A stretch of 64,000 nucleotides of DNA from Chrysomallon squamiferum (taxonomy: Eukaryota > Mollusca > Gastropoda > Neomphalida > Peltospiridae): contig CM022677.1 of the NCBI GenBank assembly GCA_012295275.1, forward strand, positions 5,083,597 to 5,147,596. Reading direction: 5' to 3'. The notes under the pieces were generated by a model. The model did no database searches. It was not told the origin of the DNA and saw only the letters and a program-made list of their open reading frames with translations. Positions 49,761 to 61,303 of the stretch are shown here, in pieces; positions within the stretch are counted from its first letter, which is position 1; every line of letters starts with the position of its first letter. A program made the position numbers and the translations under genes.

Positions 49761-51215
49761 GTAGAGTTAAATAATACAAAATAAAAAAAAAGAATTCTTT
49801 GTCTTAGAAAAATGGAATATTTTATTATAAACGACATTAACGATATTAATGATTTTGTGAAATTAACGTAAAACAGAAGCGTAATATCTTCGCTCCACAT
49901 CTAAATACGAATATGTTCTTTAGACGAAATATTAACATTAAAATTATATTCACGTTATTAAAATTTAATTCTTAATATGCTGTGCACATTTTCAATGAAA
50001 AATAGGATTCCTTCGGTAATGTTATTAGCTATACAACACATTACATTGAAACACACAAACACACACACACACACACCCACACACACAAACACAGACTATA
50101 TTTGTTTTTCCTCAAAATTAATGTCCTTCACATTGTATACTGAAAAATGATGGTCCTTCATATCAAGTTATTTTATTATTAACAGAAACAGGACTATACC
50201 GAAAAGCGTGATATGCTAGATGAAGATTGTATTGATGTTACTGACAATATGTGATATTTTATTTGTATCACCATAGTAACAGGAAATTCCGCGACATAAT
50301 TTACATCTCTCTCTACATGAAATTAGATGATTAACCTAAAATTAACCTTCCGTTTTTACAGAAAAAAATAAAATAAAATAATAATAATAAAGAAGCGAGA
50401 AGGCGCGATATTAAGGTGTTATTATTGTTGTCATTGTTCTATTATTGACAAATACAATGCTTGTTATGTAGATTATTACTGGTGGAGCGGTTATACTAAT
50501 ATATAATGTAATAAGAGAACTTCAGGTATAATATGAAATCTAAAGTATATTACACTATACAACTTGCGCTGATGTATACCTTGAATATAATGAAAAAACA
50601 AAATTTCAATTATCGTAATAAAACAACATGTTAACCTTGTTTGTTCTCAGCTAATCACTATAAACTGTTGTGATTCCAGGGAAGTTAACTCTGAGATGTT
50701 TAAATGTAACCTGTACGATATTAACAAAATCTGACATTTCTCAACATACTTAACAGTAAAAATCACCGCTCAACCAGTATTTGATTGTCCTTTTTCTTTT
50801 TACCCGTAATTAAGCCGCTTATTTACATTATGCCATGTAAAATTATCATTTATGATTGTCATTAATATCTAATAGATTATCTGTGATTATCAATATTTTA
50901 TGTAGTGTTCGACGTACAGTAAAATTACACCTTTTTAGTTCACGATTTAGAATTAGTAAAATTATCACATTACTAAAACGGACGTTGTATTTTCTAAAAC
51001 AATAGTTAATATTACCGCTACACCTCTGTTGAGAAACTAATGACGTCTAATACAGACAGTGATGGCTGCGTTAAAACTGCAAGTGATATTTTCATGACGC
51101 TGAGTCAAGTATCTGTGTGTGTCTCTGTGTCTGCTGAACATTAATCTTACCTTTCAGCAACTTCTTTTCAGTGATCCATTTCCCCATCCACGCAATAATC
51201 AGGTTTTCATCAAGA
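49761..51215. other. Gene-free AT-rich stretch between two opposed arrays
   Basis: No gene seen. It contains a CA tract (50052-50090) and, at 50455-50580 and 51110-51180, the inner blocks of the large inverted duplication. Confidence 0.5.
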
Positions 51216-51219
51216 CGTT

Positions 51220-51960
51220 AAGAACAATTATGGAACGATGGTAATGACGGCCTCATTAATAGATATTTGTTTAATGTAGGATGTGTACACTAATTGTAAT
51301 ACTTAATAAAAGGCAAAATAATAAGTTGAACATTGAAAAAAATGCCGTTACGACGGTGATGACGACGACATTAATAAACGTAATAATAATATATTTTAAT
51401 ATAGGACGGGCCGGGTCAGAAAATATAAATAACTGCGAATAAAAAAGCTAAAAGAAATGATGAGGAATGCACCAATAACTTTAGGAACAGCGTTCGTACC
51501 AAGACAACGACGGCGACATTAATAGAAATCACAATAACATATTTCAATAGGTGATTCGCCCGCTCAGAAAGTATGAGGAATGATTCATAAAAAAAAGCTA
51601 AAGAATAATGAGACCTCTACGCAAGCTAGAAACAACGACGTTACGACGGCGACGATGGTGATATTGATAGAAATGGTAATAATGCATTTTAGTGTAAGAT
51701 TTGAACACTAAAAGAAGTATCAGTAATGGTTAATAAAAATGAAAACAACGCCGTTACGACGGTAGCGACGGCGGCATTAATAGAAATACAGGAGGCGCAG
51801 GTCACAAAATAAGCGAATAAAAAGTGAAAAAGAATAACGAGATGTACACCAAGACGTTAAGAACAATGCTGGAACGACGGCAATGACGGCCTCGTTAATA
51901 GAAAGAGTAACGATATTTTTTAACGTAGGATGTGACACTGATTGCATTAGTTAATAAAAG
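51220..51960 (-). repeat. ~125 bp unit array, right set, inverted (about 6 copies)
   Basis: The cores gacggcgacattaatagaaa and variants recur near 51247, 51365, 51508, 51650, 51771 and 51886. Each is accompanied by a ttaataaaa..gaataatgag-type spacer and by accaagac or aagacgttaagaac. Together with 49090-49760 it forms two opposed arrays about 1.45 kb apart. Confidence 0.7.
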
Positions 51961-52845
51961 GAAGAAGAATATTTTTTTATTTTTTTTAGAGCAGATGTTT
52001 TCAGGTGTATTGGTAAATTCCTGGACAATAATAAGCAACTTATTCTAGTGTGAGTTGTAAACTTCGTGGTTTTATTTGGTGCATTAATATAAGTTATAAG
52101 AAGAAAGAAAAAGTAGGTTAAAACAAAAATAACAACACCGTTTATTTGAAGTTTACGGTGAACGATTGGCTAATAATAAAAAAAAAAAAAAAAAAAAAAA
52201 TAAATAAATAAAAAAGAAGAACCATATCGATTTATAATTTTTTATTTATTTGTTTTGAACATCAATTTAATATCTTTATTTATTTTTATTTTTTATTATC
52301 TTATTTGCAGAAAAATGCGGGATGGTTTCGGTCTTAGCGGATTTACTTTCTTGTTGGATGTTCGAAGAATAGTCTACAGAATTGGGATAATCGCATTATC
52401 ATGCAACAAAAAAGTTTCTCCATGTATTTCATTTTGTGAAGGAGACAGGTATTACTATTTATTATTATAGTTGTTAATGTGTTTGGATATTTTTCGTTTT
52501 ATTTAATTATAATTTAAAAGTCATACACGTGATGGCAGCCATCTTATTTTGGAATAATATTTATTTATTTATTTATTTTCATTTTTTTTTTTTGTTGTTG
52601 AAAATAACGACACTCGATTAATAATAAAATTCACCTGTGGTTGTACTAATGTGAACAGCATAAACAACGTCATATAAACAAGAAATCATGTTTAGTCTTT
52701 AATTTTGTTTTACCAATCACTGTATGATATATCGGGGGCAAATTTTGTGTGACCAGTAATTAAATTTGTTTTAAAATAAATTGACTTGTGTAGCACACAT
52801 CACACGACAACTATGTGTCAACTGTCAAAGGATTTATTTGTTAAT

Positions 52846-52859
<14 letters not shown>

Positions 52860-52911
<52 letters not shown>

Positions 52912-52912
52912 T
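52860..52912. repeat. (TTTA)n/(ATT)n microsatellite
   Basis: A TTTA run passes into an ATT run. It is the reverse-complement counterpart of the AAT/AAAT block at 6050-6150. Confidence 0.9.
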
Positions 52913-53399
52913 TGAAATAAACTAATAAAAATATTAAAAACAAATAAGCTAATTTTGTTTCACATGTTGTTATCTGTCAGTTTTTTTCTGATTTTTTTTT
53001 TATATTCATGTTAAATTCATGCTTTATACATTATTAAGCATATTGAATTGATTTTTTAAACATATTAAAGGTTATAATGGGTGGGGCAATAAATGCTTTC
53101 ATTATTTAAGCTAAATAACTGTATAGCTCTGTTAATAATAAAAACAAATAAACATAAATAAAAAATTAAGAAAAATATGACCAGGTTATTTCATAAGTAG
53201 ACACTGTAAAATATTAATACAATTATTTTTTATCTTATTATTAGTACTACTTTTTGTTATTATTATGTTCTATTTTTTAATTATTTATTTTTTTAATCTT
53301 TATTATTATTATTCATTTTCTTTTTCTTATCATTACTAATATTTGTTTATTTGGGATGTTTTCCAGGACATCTGGAGAAAATGTTCCAAATGAATTTAA

Positions 53400-54070
53400 A
53401 GAATTTTTCTATGAAAAATCAGATGTGAATGAAACATTTTATAAATTTCTCATCGAGCTACACATTCACTGACCAGAACCACACTGTAGAGTGCAAGTGC
53501 TGCTAGAATACTGTAATATGGATATATCGATGGTTTATATTCAGCATAGACAGGAACAAGAAGGAAAGGACAGAGCACCACTGAAGTCTGCAGTTTTGTG
53601 AAAACAAGCTGATGCTGGTAAAAATACTTCATCTGCTACACTGCCAAACAAAATCACTTGGCAGATGACTGCGATGGCTCTGCATGACTGTAGCAAAGAC
53701 AACAGCCAGGAAGTTGAGCAGCAGGTGACGTCTGAGCTTACTGTTCTGAGAATGAAGCTGAAGATGAAGATTAAGAAAAAAGAGAAAAGAAAACAGAGGC
53801 TGTAGCTGCAGCTGAACAAGATGAGACTCGGGAAGGCAGCATTCATGAGAGTGATGTGTCGCCACATTGACTATTCGAAGGACCGAGCTAGTCCTTTACC
53901 TGATTCGGACAACAGAGTGGGGCCAATGCACCCAGGTCCCTGTCCCCTACTTCATCATCACAAAAATCCAGGCCATTTTCCAGAGAAGGGATACAAGAGA
54001 CTAATGATAATGTGAATCGACAGTCTGGTGTCAAATGATGTGTCAGGCCTGTGTAAGAATGTTTTCAGAA
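53400..54070 (+). pseudogene. exon-like unit, copy 3 of 3 (most complete)
   Basis: The plus strand reads ETFYKFLIELHIH, stop, PEPHCRVQVLLEYC, QHRQEQEGKDRAPLKSAVL, stop, KQADAGKNTSSATLPNKI, MTAMALHDCSKDNSQEVEQQ, VTSELTVLRMKLK, a lysine-rich helix, stop, LQLNKMRLG, then SKDRASPLPDSDNRVGP and GYKRLMIM. The middle part looks like a coiled coil. Three in-frame stops (near 53470, 53599 and 53803) interrupt an otherwise single frame. Partial copies are at 4930-5480 and 31785-32025 (minus). I cannot name the protein; a link to the adjacent MCC-like gene is possible but unproven. Confidence 0.5.
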
Positions 54071-54659
54071 ACCTCTCAACAGTGTCAGGGTATGTTTTAT
54101 TAGTTTATATATGTGTATGTGTGTCTGTGTGTGAGTGTGTGTGTGTGTGCGAGCGTGCGTGCGAGACAGAGATGAACATCACACAAATGATAAGCAATAC
54201 AAATAATGCATTTATCAGACAAATGCAGATTGATTCAAAAAGAAAAAAAAATGGATCATGTTCATTAAATATTTTATAGGTCATTGCAGTATTATTCAGG
54301 TGCTATTTAGAAAGGAAATTTACTTTATGGAGAAGAATGAATCAGCTGTACAGACACTGCAGACTGCACAATTCCAAGTTGTGAGTTTTTTTTATCTTAT
54401 TTCTATTTCTTAGAGAATAAAATAAGTTTTATAGTAACAACTTTTTATTGACTGTAAAATAGCAGAATAATATTCATTTATTTGCTATTGTTTTGTTAAT
54501 TATTTAAATTATTACCATTATCATCAGTATCATTACAATGATTATACAAATTATATCAAAAATATCCCACACCCCTTTGTGTCTGAATAATCCAGGATCT
54601 GGTACCAGTGCAATTTAAATTTTAATAACAGAAACATTAATTATTTGTTTATAACAGTT

Positions 54660-54974
54660 TATTATTTTTATTATTTTATTTGTATTTTTTTCCGAATGCA
54701 CATACAGTTCTAATTGATGTGCTGATAGTCTGGTGGTAGGGACCGATAAGCGTGCATTGCGGTCCGTACAAAGTTTTTTTCAGGTTTCTATACCTCCGAG
54801 ATGTGCTCTTTAAGAATCTGAATGATGCCACTCTGTCATCCTTGGGCAATCCGCACAATATGCAAATTAAGGCAGCCATTACTGAAAATCTTGTTTTCGT
54901 CAATATCTCAGTAACTATGCATGGTATCAAAATAATTTTGGTGTCTATATCAAACATTTTATATTTAACAATAC
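54660..54974 (+). repeat. Interspersed element fragment, family unknown
   Basis: A locally less AT-rich block includes tttctatacctccgagatgt and atctcagtaactatgcatgg. Both strands have open frames of 76-93 codons, but neither shows a known domain. It directly abuts the dispersed repeat at 54975-55195. It looks like a repeat element rather than a host exon; I infer this from composition and position only. Confidence 0.35.
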
Positions 54975-55195
54975 AAAAATAATACAGAAAGAAAAGTTGA
55001 TATTGCGGGAAAAGGTTATTAACGCCGCATAACTAGAGTAAATATTTCATTTTTATTTGTGAAAAAAACAAACAAAAAAAACATGTTTAGTAGGAGCGCA
55101 GTTAATATGACAGAATGTAGAATCAGTGTAAATCGAGAATTATAGAAGAGGTTAAGTGATAAAAAGAAAAAAATTAAACTTTAATAACAACTAAC
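54975..55195 (-). repeat. Dispersed repeat, inverted partner of 13895-14150
   Basis: See 13895-14150. The match runs across about 220 bases with small indels. Its orientation is opposite and its position does not fit the large inverted duplication. Confidence 0.75.
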
Positions 55196-56090
55196 ATTAA
55201 TGTTAATATTTCAGATAAAATAGTGTTGACGGAAATAAATTACAAAACGCAGTACAGATAAAGAAAATGTCAGGATTTTTTTTATTTTTTTTTATTTTTT
55301 TTTTGTTATCAATCTTAGTTTACTTTGCAAGTATTAGAAAACAAATGCACACATTTGTTTTTCTTTCTTTTCTAATTTTGGTTTTTAATTTTTTTTTTCA
55401 TGCTGAGCACGGTTTATAAAAATATATTGAAACTTTTTTAAAAGCTTACGGCACAAGAGAACAAATATTTTATTATAAATCATATTAACAGGATGAAATA
55501 CCTTTTCTGAAGACTGATAAAATATATATATATATATATATATATATTGTTTTTATGTGTAAGGGCCGTTTGTAATTTCAAGACTATTAAATTTTGAGTA
55601 TTTTTAATTGTTTAATAATAATAATAATTTTTACAGGAAAATGTGATAATTAATTACAGGTGTATGATGGTAACAACTGAATACAGCAAATGGATCTTTC
55701 TGTTTATCTGTCTGGTATATTACGTGACGCTGCACCTAAAAAGAAAATATCTGATAATTCGTTTTTATCAATCTCAATTTAAATCATTTTTCAAAGAAAG
55801 ATTTATTTGGGATCATCGTTATTTTCCGGCTGCCAAAACTGTCGCATATTTTGACATCTAAAATAATAATATGATGCTTGCTGAAGGACGAAGTTAGTTT
55901 CATTTTTACAACATCTTCGTCTCAGAATTTTGTTTATACATGGTAGAATTTGTTGGTAGTGTAAAACTAATGACGTGAGGTAATTTTAATGCCAATACCC
56001 CCAAACCTTAATTCTTACGCAAAGGCTACTTCTAATGATGATGCTAAAATTATTTTTATTATTATTATAACATTCATAGTAATATTTACA
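55196..56090. other. Gene-free AT-rich stretch
   Basis: It contains a TA tract (55521-55547). The ORF at 55643-55861 is rich in aromatic residues but has no domain I recognise. No gene can be supported. Confidence 0.45.
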
Positions 56091-56099
56091 ATATCCCTA

Positions 56100-56650
56100 A
56101 CATTGAGCCCTATCTCTAACTCTGACCTAAAACTATTTTCCACACTACCGTAATCCTAAGTCTAACCCAAACAATAACCCTAATCTTAACCCTAACCTAA
56201 CCTAACCCTAGCTCAAAATCTAAACCTAATCCTAACTATGTCTAACCCAAACAATAACCCTAATCTTAACCCTAACATAACCCTAACCCTAACCCCGACT
56301 CTATCCCTAACACTAATACTAACTCTGATCATAAAACTGTTTTGCAGATTATCGTAAGACTCATAATAAACTTTGAATAACCCTAACCCTAACCCTAACC
56401 CTAACTCTAACCCTAACCCTCATCCTAAAGCTAACCACAGCCGAACTTCTAAAGCTAATCTTACTCAAGTCCTGATCCTTGATTCTTAACTCTACTTCTA
56501 ATCGTGAGCCTAAAATTATTTCCACATTATCATAACCTCATACTAAAATTTACATAACCCGAGCCCGAACCCTAACCCAAACCTTAAGCCCTAACTCTGA
56601 CGCTAAAGAAGAGCCTAACGTTAATTCTTATGCAAAGTCTATTTCTTACC
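56100..56650. repeat. Degenerate interstitial telomere-like (CCCTAA)n repeat
   Basis: Perfect short runs of ccctaa occur at 56275-56298 and 56383-56405, embedded in about 550 bases of degenerate cctaa-type repeats (cctaatcctaac, ctaacccaaac). This is the C-rich strand of the TTAGGG telomere repeat common in animals. Two near-identical pieces around tctaacccaaacaataaccc (56161 and 56239) show local duplication. Confidence 0.92.
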
Positions 56651-57167
56651 CTGACCTTAAAACTATTATTAAGATTACTTTATAAATTTTACTTTATAGT
56701 CATTTGAACTGTTTAAAATACAGGGGGTGTTTTCTTGCAGGTTGGAGCAAATTTTGAGAAATGAACACCGAGAAGAAAATTTATTATTATTATTTTTTTT
56801 ATCTTAACTTGTTGATACATTTTGACTCAATGTGTGGCGTCTATGAAAACAGCTAACGTGTTTTCAGTATACTTAGATAGTTAACCTGATTCAGTACTTT
56901 TATTATGTTTGACAGAGCTGTTACTTTTTCCTTGTACTGCCAGCACTACTGTTTCTGTTTTTCTTACTGTTTTTAGTATTATTGTTGTTATTTATTTATT
57001 TATTTATTTGTTAACTTGTTTATTTATGTATTTGTTTATTTGTTGTTTTTTTTAAAATATTTGCTGTTTATTAATATGTTTATTTATTATTAATTAGTTT
57101 TTGTTTTTATTTTTTCATTTGTTTACTTATTTATCTATTAAAAACTTCTACTCTCTCTTTCTCTCTT

Positions 57168-57206
<39 letters not shown>

Positions 57207-57245
57207 AAGTTGACTTTGTACTAAAATAATGTTTGTCTATATTTA
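56651..57245. other. Gene-free T-rich stretch with TTTA and CT runs
   Basis: It holds TTTA runs (56990-57100) and a CT tract (57151-57202). No gene seen. Confidence 0.6.
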
Positions 57246-57799
57246 ATAAACTTTAGTCTTGAGAAAACAGATTAGTAGGTCATGTTATCGCTAACACGTG
57301 TTTCAATAACAAGATGAACAGAGACGACAAAAATTTGTACACGGGTCTTAGTGGTATTCCAACTTTCCAACATACAAACATATGATCATAAATAAATTAT
57401 TATTATTATTATTACATGAATTTTATTTCAAATATTTTAAATTACATTAAACCAAGTTTTTCCTCTGTACCTAGTGTTATCTTGAATACAACAAAGGTTA
57501 AAGATTTATTTTAAGAAGTGTTTTATCTGTGTCAGTCACGCGGTCAGCAGATTGTTGGAGAGAGAAATATTTGATATCAGGTCTGTACTCTTATTAAATC
57601 ACTGAACTGTCAGAAAATTAGTTACAACAGGGAAATTTTACTATTAGACATTCTGATTATTTTCTGTTGTCGCATAAGCCATACAGACCCGAATATTACT
57701 TTTTCTTATAAACAGTAACATTCAACTATGTTCATGATGTTTTCGGAGTGCGTCATAATTTTAGAATCTGGAAGAGGGGGGAGAGATAAGGGCCGTTTG

Positions 57800-58330
57800 A
57801 CTACAACACACACAGGCACACACAAAAGCGCGCGCACGCAGATATACACACGCATACATATTTACAATAATACATACAAACATATGCGTGTGTATATGTG
57901 TGTGTGTGTGCGAATTCATATTAAAATCACACACACACATGTACATACATGTATACATGCAAGGACAAAAAATATATTGTGTGTGTGTGTGTTCGTGCGT
58001 ATTTGATTTAATATGAACTCTTAGGTTCAGTAAAGTAAATCGCTGTCAAGATATATGTAAGATAAAAATCACAAACGCACTGATTTGACCCGCCTTAGAA
58101 AATAAAAATAAATAAAAAAATAGACATAGATATATATTTTGTTTAAAAGCAGATCGACTGTTGAGAACTAATACTACTACTACTACTACTACTAATAATA
58201 ATAATAACAACAACAATAGGAGTAATAATAAAAACCGAGAAGTAATAAAGAAATATAACATTTTTTAATTTTTTTTTTTTTTATTTTTTTTTTTTTTTGT
58301 GTACATACGTGACACAAATGGCAGGTTCAC
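57800..58330. repeat. CA/TG, ACT/AAT and T-run simple repeats
   Basis: Alternating CA and TG tracts (57805-57990) are followed by an ACT/AAT stretch (58168-58210) and T runs (58261-58298). No gene seen. Confidence 0.85.
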
Positions 58331-58633
58331 AGAAGCGAAAGTTTTTAAAACGTTACATAATGAAATTAACCAGTAAATACAGTATAAAACTCTTTTATAA
58401 CCAGAATGGTCAGAATTTAATTTTATTTATTTTATTTATTTTATTTATTTTATTTATTTTATTTAATTTTATTTTATAATTGTAATTATTTGCCAACATT
58501 TAATGAAAGAGAAACACATAATAAAATAAAATTAAACGAATGAATAAATAAATAAATAAACAATAAGAGCATTAAATTTGACATTAAATCTGTTGGTAAT
58601 ATATATGTCACACGATTAACATGCGTTCTATTG

Positions 58634-58664
<31 letters not shown>

Positions 58665-58716
58665 TTTCTGTGTGCGCGCGCTCATGTAAGAGTGTCTATT
58701 ATTTATTAAAACTTTC

Positions 58717-58840
<124 letters not shown>

Positions 58841-59147
58841 GTATGTATGTGTGTGTATTTGTGTGCGTGTGTGTCTATGTGCGTATGTGTGTGTGTGTTT
58901 GTCTGCGTATCCTGTCTGTACTCTTATTAAATCACTGTTTTGTCAGAAAATTAGTAAGTCAGTAAGACAGTAAGTCATGTTATAACTGACACGTGTTTTA
59001 GTAATAAATTAATTATACACGAGTTGAACATACATAACTAAATATAAACAGAGTAAACAAATGATATTGTTAATATTAAAAAAAGGTGATCATAAACAAA
59101 TTTTAATTTACAAGATTAGAAATAGCAGTTATTATTGTAATCGTTAC

Positions 59148-59149
<2 letters not shown>

Positions 59150-59194
<45 letters not shown>

Positions 59195-59480
59195 CAGTGG
59201 TAGTAGTAAAGGTGTAGCAGCAGGCCTAACACGTGCAGTATTAGTAACACTGGTAACAGCATGGTAGTAGTAGTAATAACAGTCATAACAGTATGATAGT
59301 AGTAGTAATAACAGTAATAACAGTATGATAGTAGTAGTAATAACAGTAATAACAGTATGATAGTAGTAGTAATAACAGTAATAATAGTATGATAGTAGTA
59401 GTAATAACAGTATGATAGTAGTAGTAATAACAGTAATAACAGTATGATAGTAGTAGTAATAACAGTAATAACAGTATAAC
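59150..59480 (+). repeat. (AGT)n and ~32 bp minisatellite
   Basis: A tract of about 15 AGT units (59149-59194) is followed by units containing tatgatagtagtagtaataa and cagtaataacag, repeated about six times with one shortened unit (near 59391). Long open frames on the minus strand (YYYYY, TTTIILLLL) are artefacts. Confidence 0.93.
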
Positions 59481-59719
59481 AGATAGTTGTTGTTTGTTCT
59501 ATTTGTAAAATGTTATACAAGTTAACAGCAGTGAGAATGTTACAAACATGTTGTAGTAGCTGTAATATTACAGGTAACAGTGGTTGTAATAAGTAACTAT
59601 ACAAATACCACACCCCTCCCATTATTTAAACAAGCTCGGACCTCGATGTTGTATTTCATGTTAAAGAGAAAACATCAGTTTACTAAATAAGGCCATGGAT
59701 TGTGACTGAAATACCTCAC

Positions 59720-59836
59720 CTGAGTTTTATCTCCATCACGAGATGGTCAAAGTTCTCTTCAAACGGGTATGTTAGATCACGTATTTGTGTGTTTGTCTCA
59801 TAGAACTGAAACCTGGTTTTCACAGTAACACAGCCT
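59720..59836 (-). CDS. Possible coding exon, unidentified secreted or extracellular-type gene
   Basis: On the minus strand a frame reads VTVKTRFQFYETNTQIRDL then TYPFEENFDHLVMEIKLR and stops at a good donor (gtgagg at 59719). The 5' border is unclear: acceptor-like ag occurs within aaaccag (near 59812) and further upstream. It lies downstream, on the same strand, of the secreted-protein pseudogene at 61304-62033, so it could be a later exon of that gene. No family was recognised. Confidence 0.4.
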
Positions 59837-60426
59837 CATTGTCATCTCTTTGTTAAAAAATATCCAGGTAATAAAGCTGAGAACTTTGGCCGTGACAAAA
59901 CAGATTAGTAGGTCTTGTTTCGCTCACTCAAGTTTTAATAATAAGTTAATTATAAACAAACTGAACAGAGATAACAAATATTTCAAATGGTGGTCATAGA
60001 ACTTTTCGAATTTACAATAATACTATAATTAATTCAATGCAACTAAATTTTATTAGATTAAAATAATGGCTCGGGTAACTTCAGACGATAAACATTTTTA
60101 TTACAATACAATTAGAATTTACAGAACAATTTAACTTTTACATACAGCCATAGCAATAGTATTTGTATTAACATAGTAAGTTTTGCTTCAGTAACAAATA
60201 AAATGTTATCTGAACCAGATTCAAAATAGGTTATGCGGTGAATGGAGACTTGAAAAGCTATATAAATGAAAAAAATAAAATAAAAAGTATGGAAAGGGAG
60301 AAGCACAAGAAGAAAAATCTCCTTTGTTCTTCGGTGAAACAAAATCTTATCTTAATCTCCTCAGATCTTTTTTTTTTTTCTCTCTCTGGACGCTGTTAAC
60401 TGAACAAAAGACGGAGATTTGACTTT

Positions 60427-60521
60427 GTCATTTCGACCTTTTCTTTCCTGGGAAAAAATATCTCTGTGTATAAATATGTGTGTGTATACATTTTCCACAG
60501 GAAAGAAACGGTCGAAATGAC
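60427..60521. other. 95-base inverted repeat (hairpin)
   Basis: The 24-base left arm (60427-60450, starting gtcatttcgacc) pairs with the right arm (60498-60521, ending ggtcgaaatgac) with a single mismatch. Short ggaaaa/ttttcc pairing extends it towards the loop. It may be a small inverted-repeat transposon, or a transcribed hairpin. No flanking direct repeats could be assigned. Confidence 0.85.
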
Positions 60522-60673
60522 AAATAACAGAAAGTAGCGGCAACCTATGTTAAAATAATTTACGTTTATTTTTGTAAATTTATTGACAAGCACATTATCA
60601 CCACATATAATTAATATCGGGAAATCAATTTAATTATACTGTCATAAAATAATAATTTTACTCAGTTGTATTT

Positions 60674-60679
<6 letters not shown>

Positions 60680-60716
<37 letters not shown>

Positions 60717-60730
60717 ATATGCAGGTGTAT

Positions 60731-60799
<69 letters not shown>

Positions 60800-60800
60800 G
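60680..60800. repeat. (CA)n then (GA)n microsatellites
   Basis: A CA run (60680-60714) and, after a short gap, a GA run (60733-60797). A second CATA/CA/GA set is at 60968-61110. Both produce artefactual open frames. Confidence 0.96.
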
Positions 60801-60964
60801 ATTAATTACACTTATAAAAATTATAAAATTTATTATAGTTTACAATTACATTATGCTCGTAGTGTGCGTAATATGAAAGAGAGTGAAAGAAATCAGAAGG
60901 GAGCGGAACATGACATAAATAAATATTTGATTATAAATCACCAATTCATTTTTGAACAGCTGCT

Positions 60965-61018
60965 GACATACATACATACATACATACATACACACTCCAG
61001 TACATACACACGCATACA

Positions 61019-61104
<86 letters not shown>

Positions 61105-61112
61105 GAGAGAAA
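60965..61112. repeat. (CATA)n-(CA)n-(GA)n microsatellites
   Basis: A CATA run (60966-60992), a CA run (61016-61035) and a GA run (61036-61110). Confidence 0.96.
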
Positions 61113-61303
61113 GACCTGTAATTTTAAAAATGAGGTCACTGATTGTGATTTTTAAACTGAAGACTGACCCAATATCAGCATCTATGTAACCTTTTGATCT
61201 TCCTTTTCACATGAATGAAATTTCAGTTACGGTGATTTTCGATGCATCCTGGATACACTTTCAAAGTTGCCTAATTTGAAATTAAATGATTTTTTGGTTT
61301 TGT

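Larger units (their letters stand above)
50450..54700 (-). repeat. Right arm of the large imperfect inverted duplication
   Basis: Reverse-complement partner of 4600-10260; see that entry for matching blocks. The arm is shorter than the left one. The roughly 125 bp array at 51220-51960 has no partner at the corresponding place in the left arm, so arrays were gained or lost after duplication. Confidence 0.7.
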
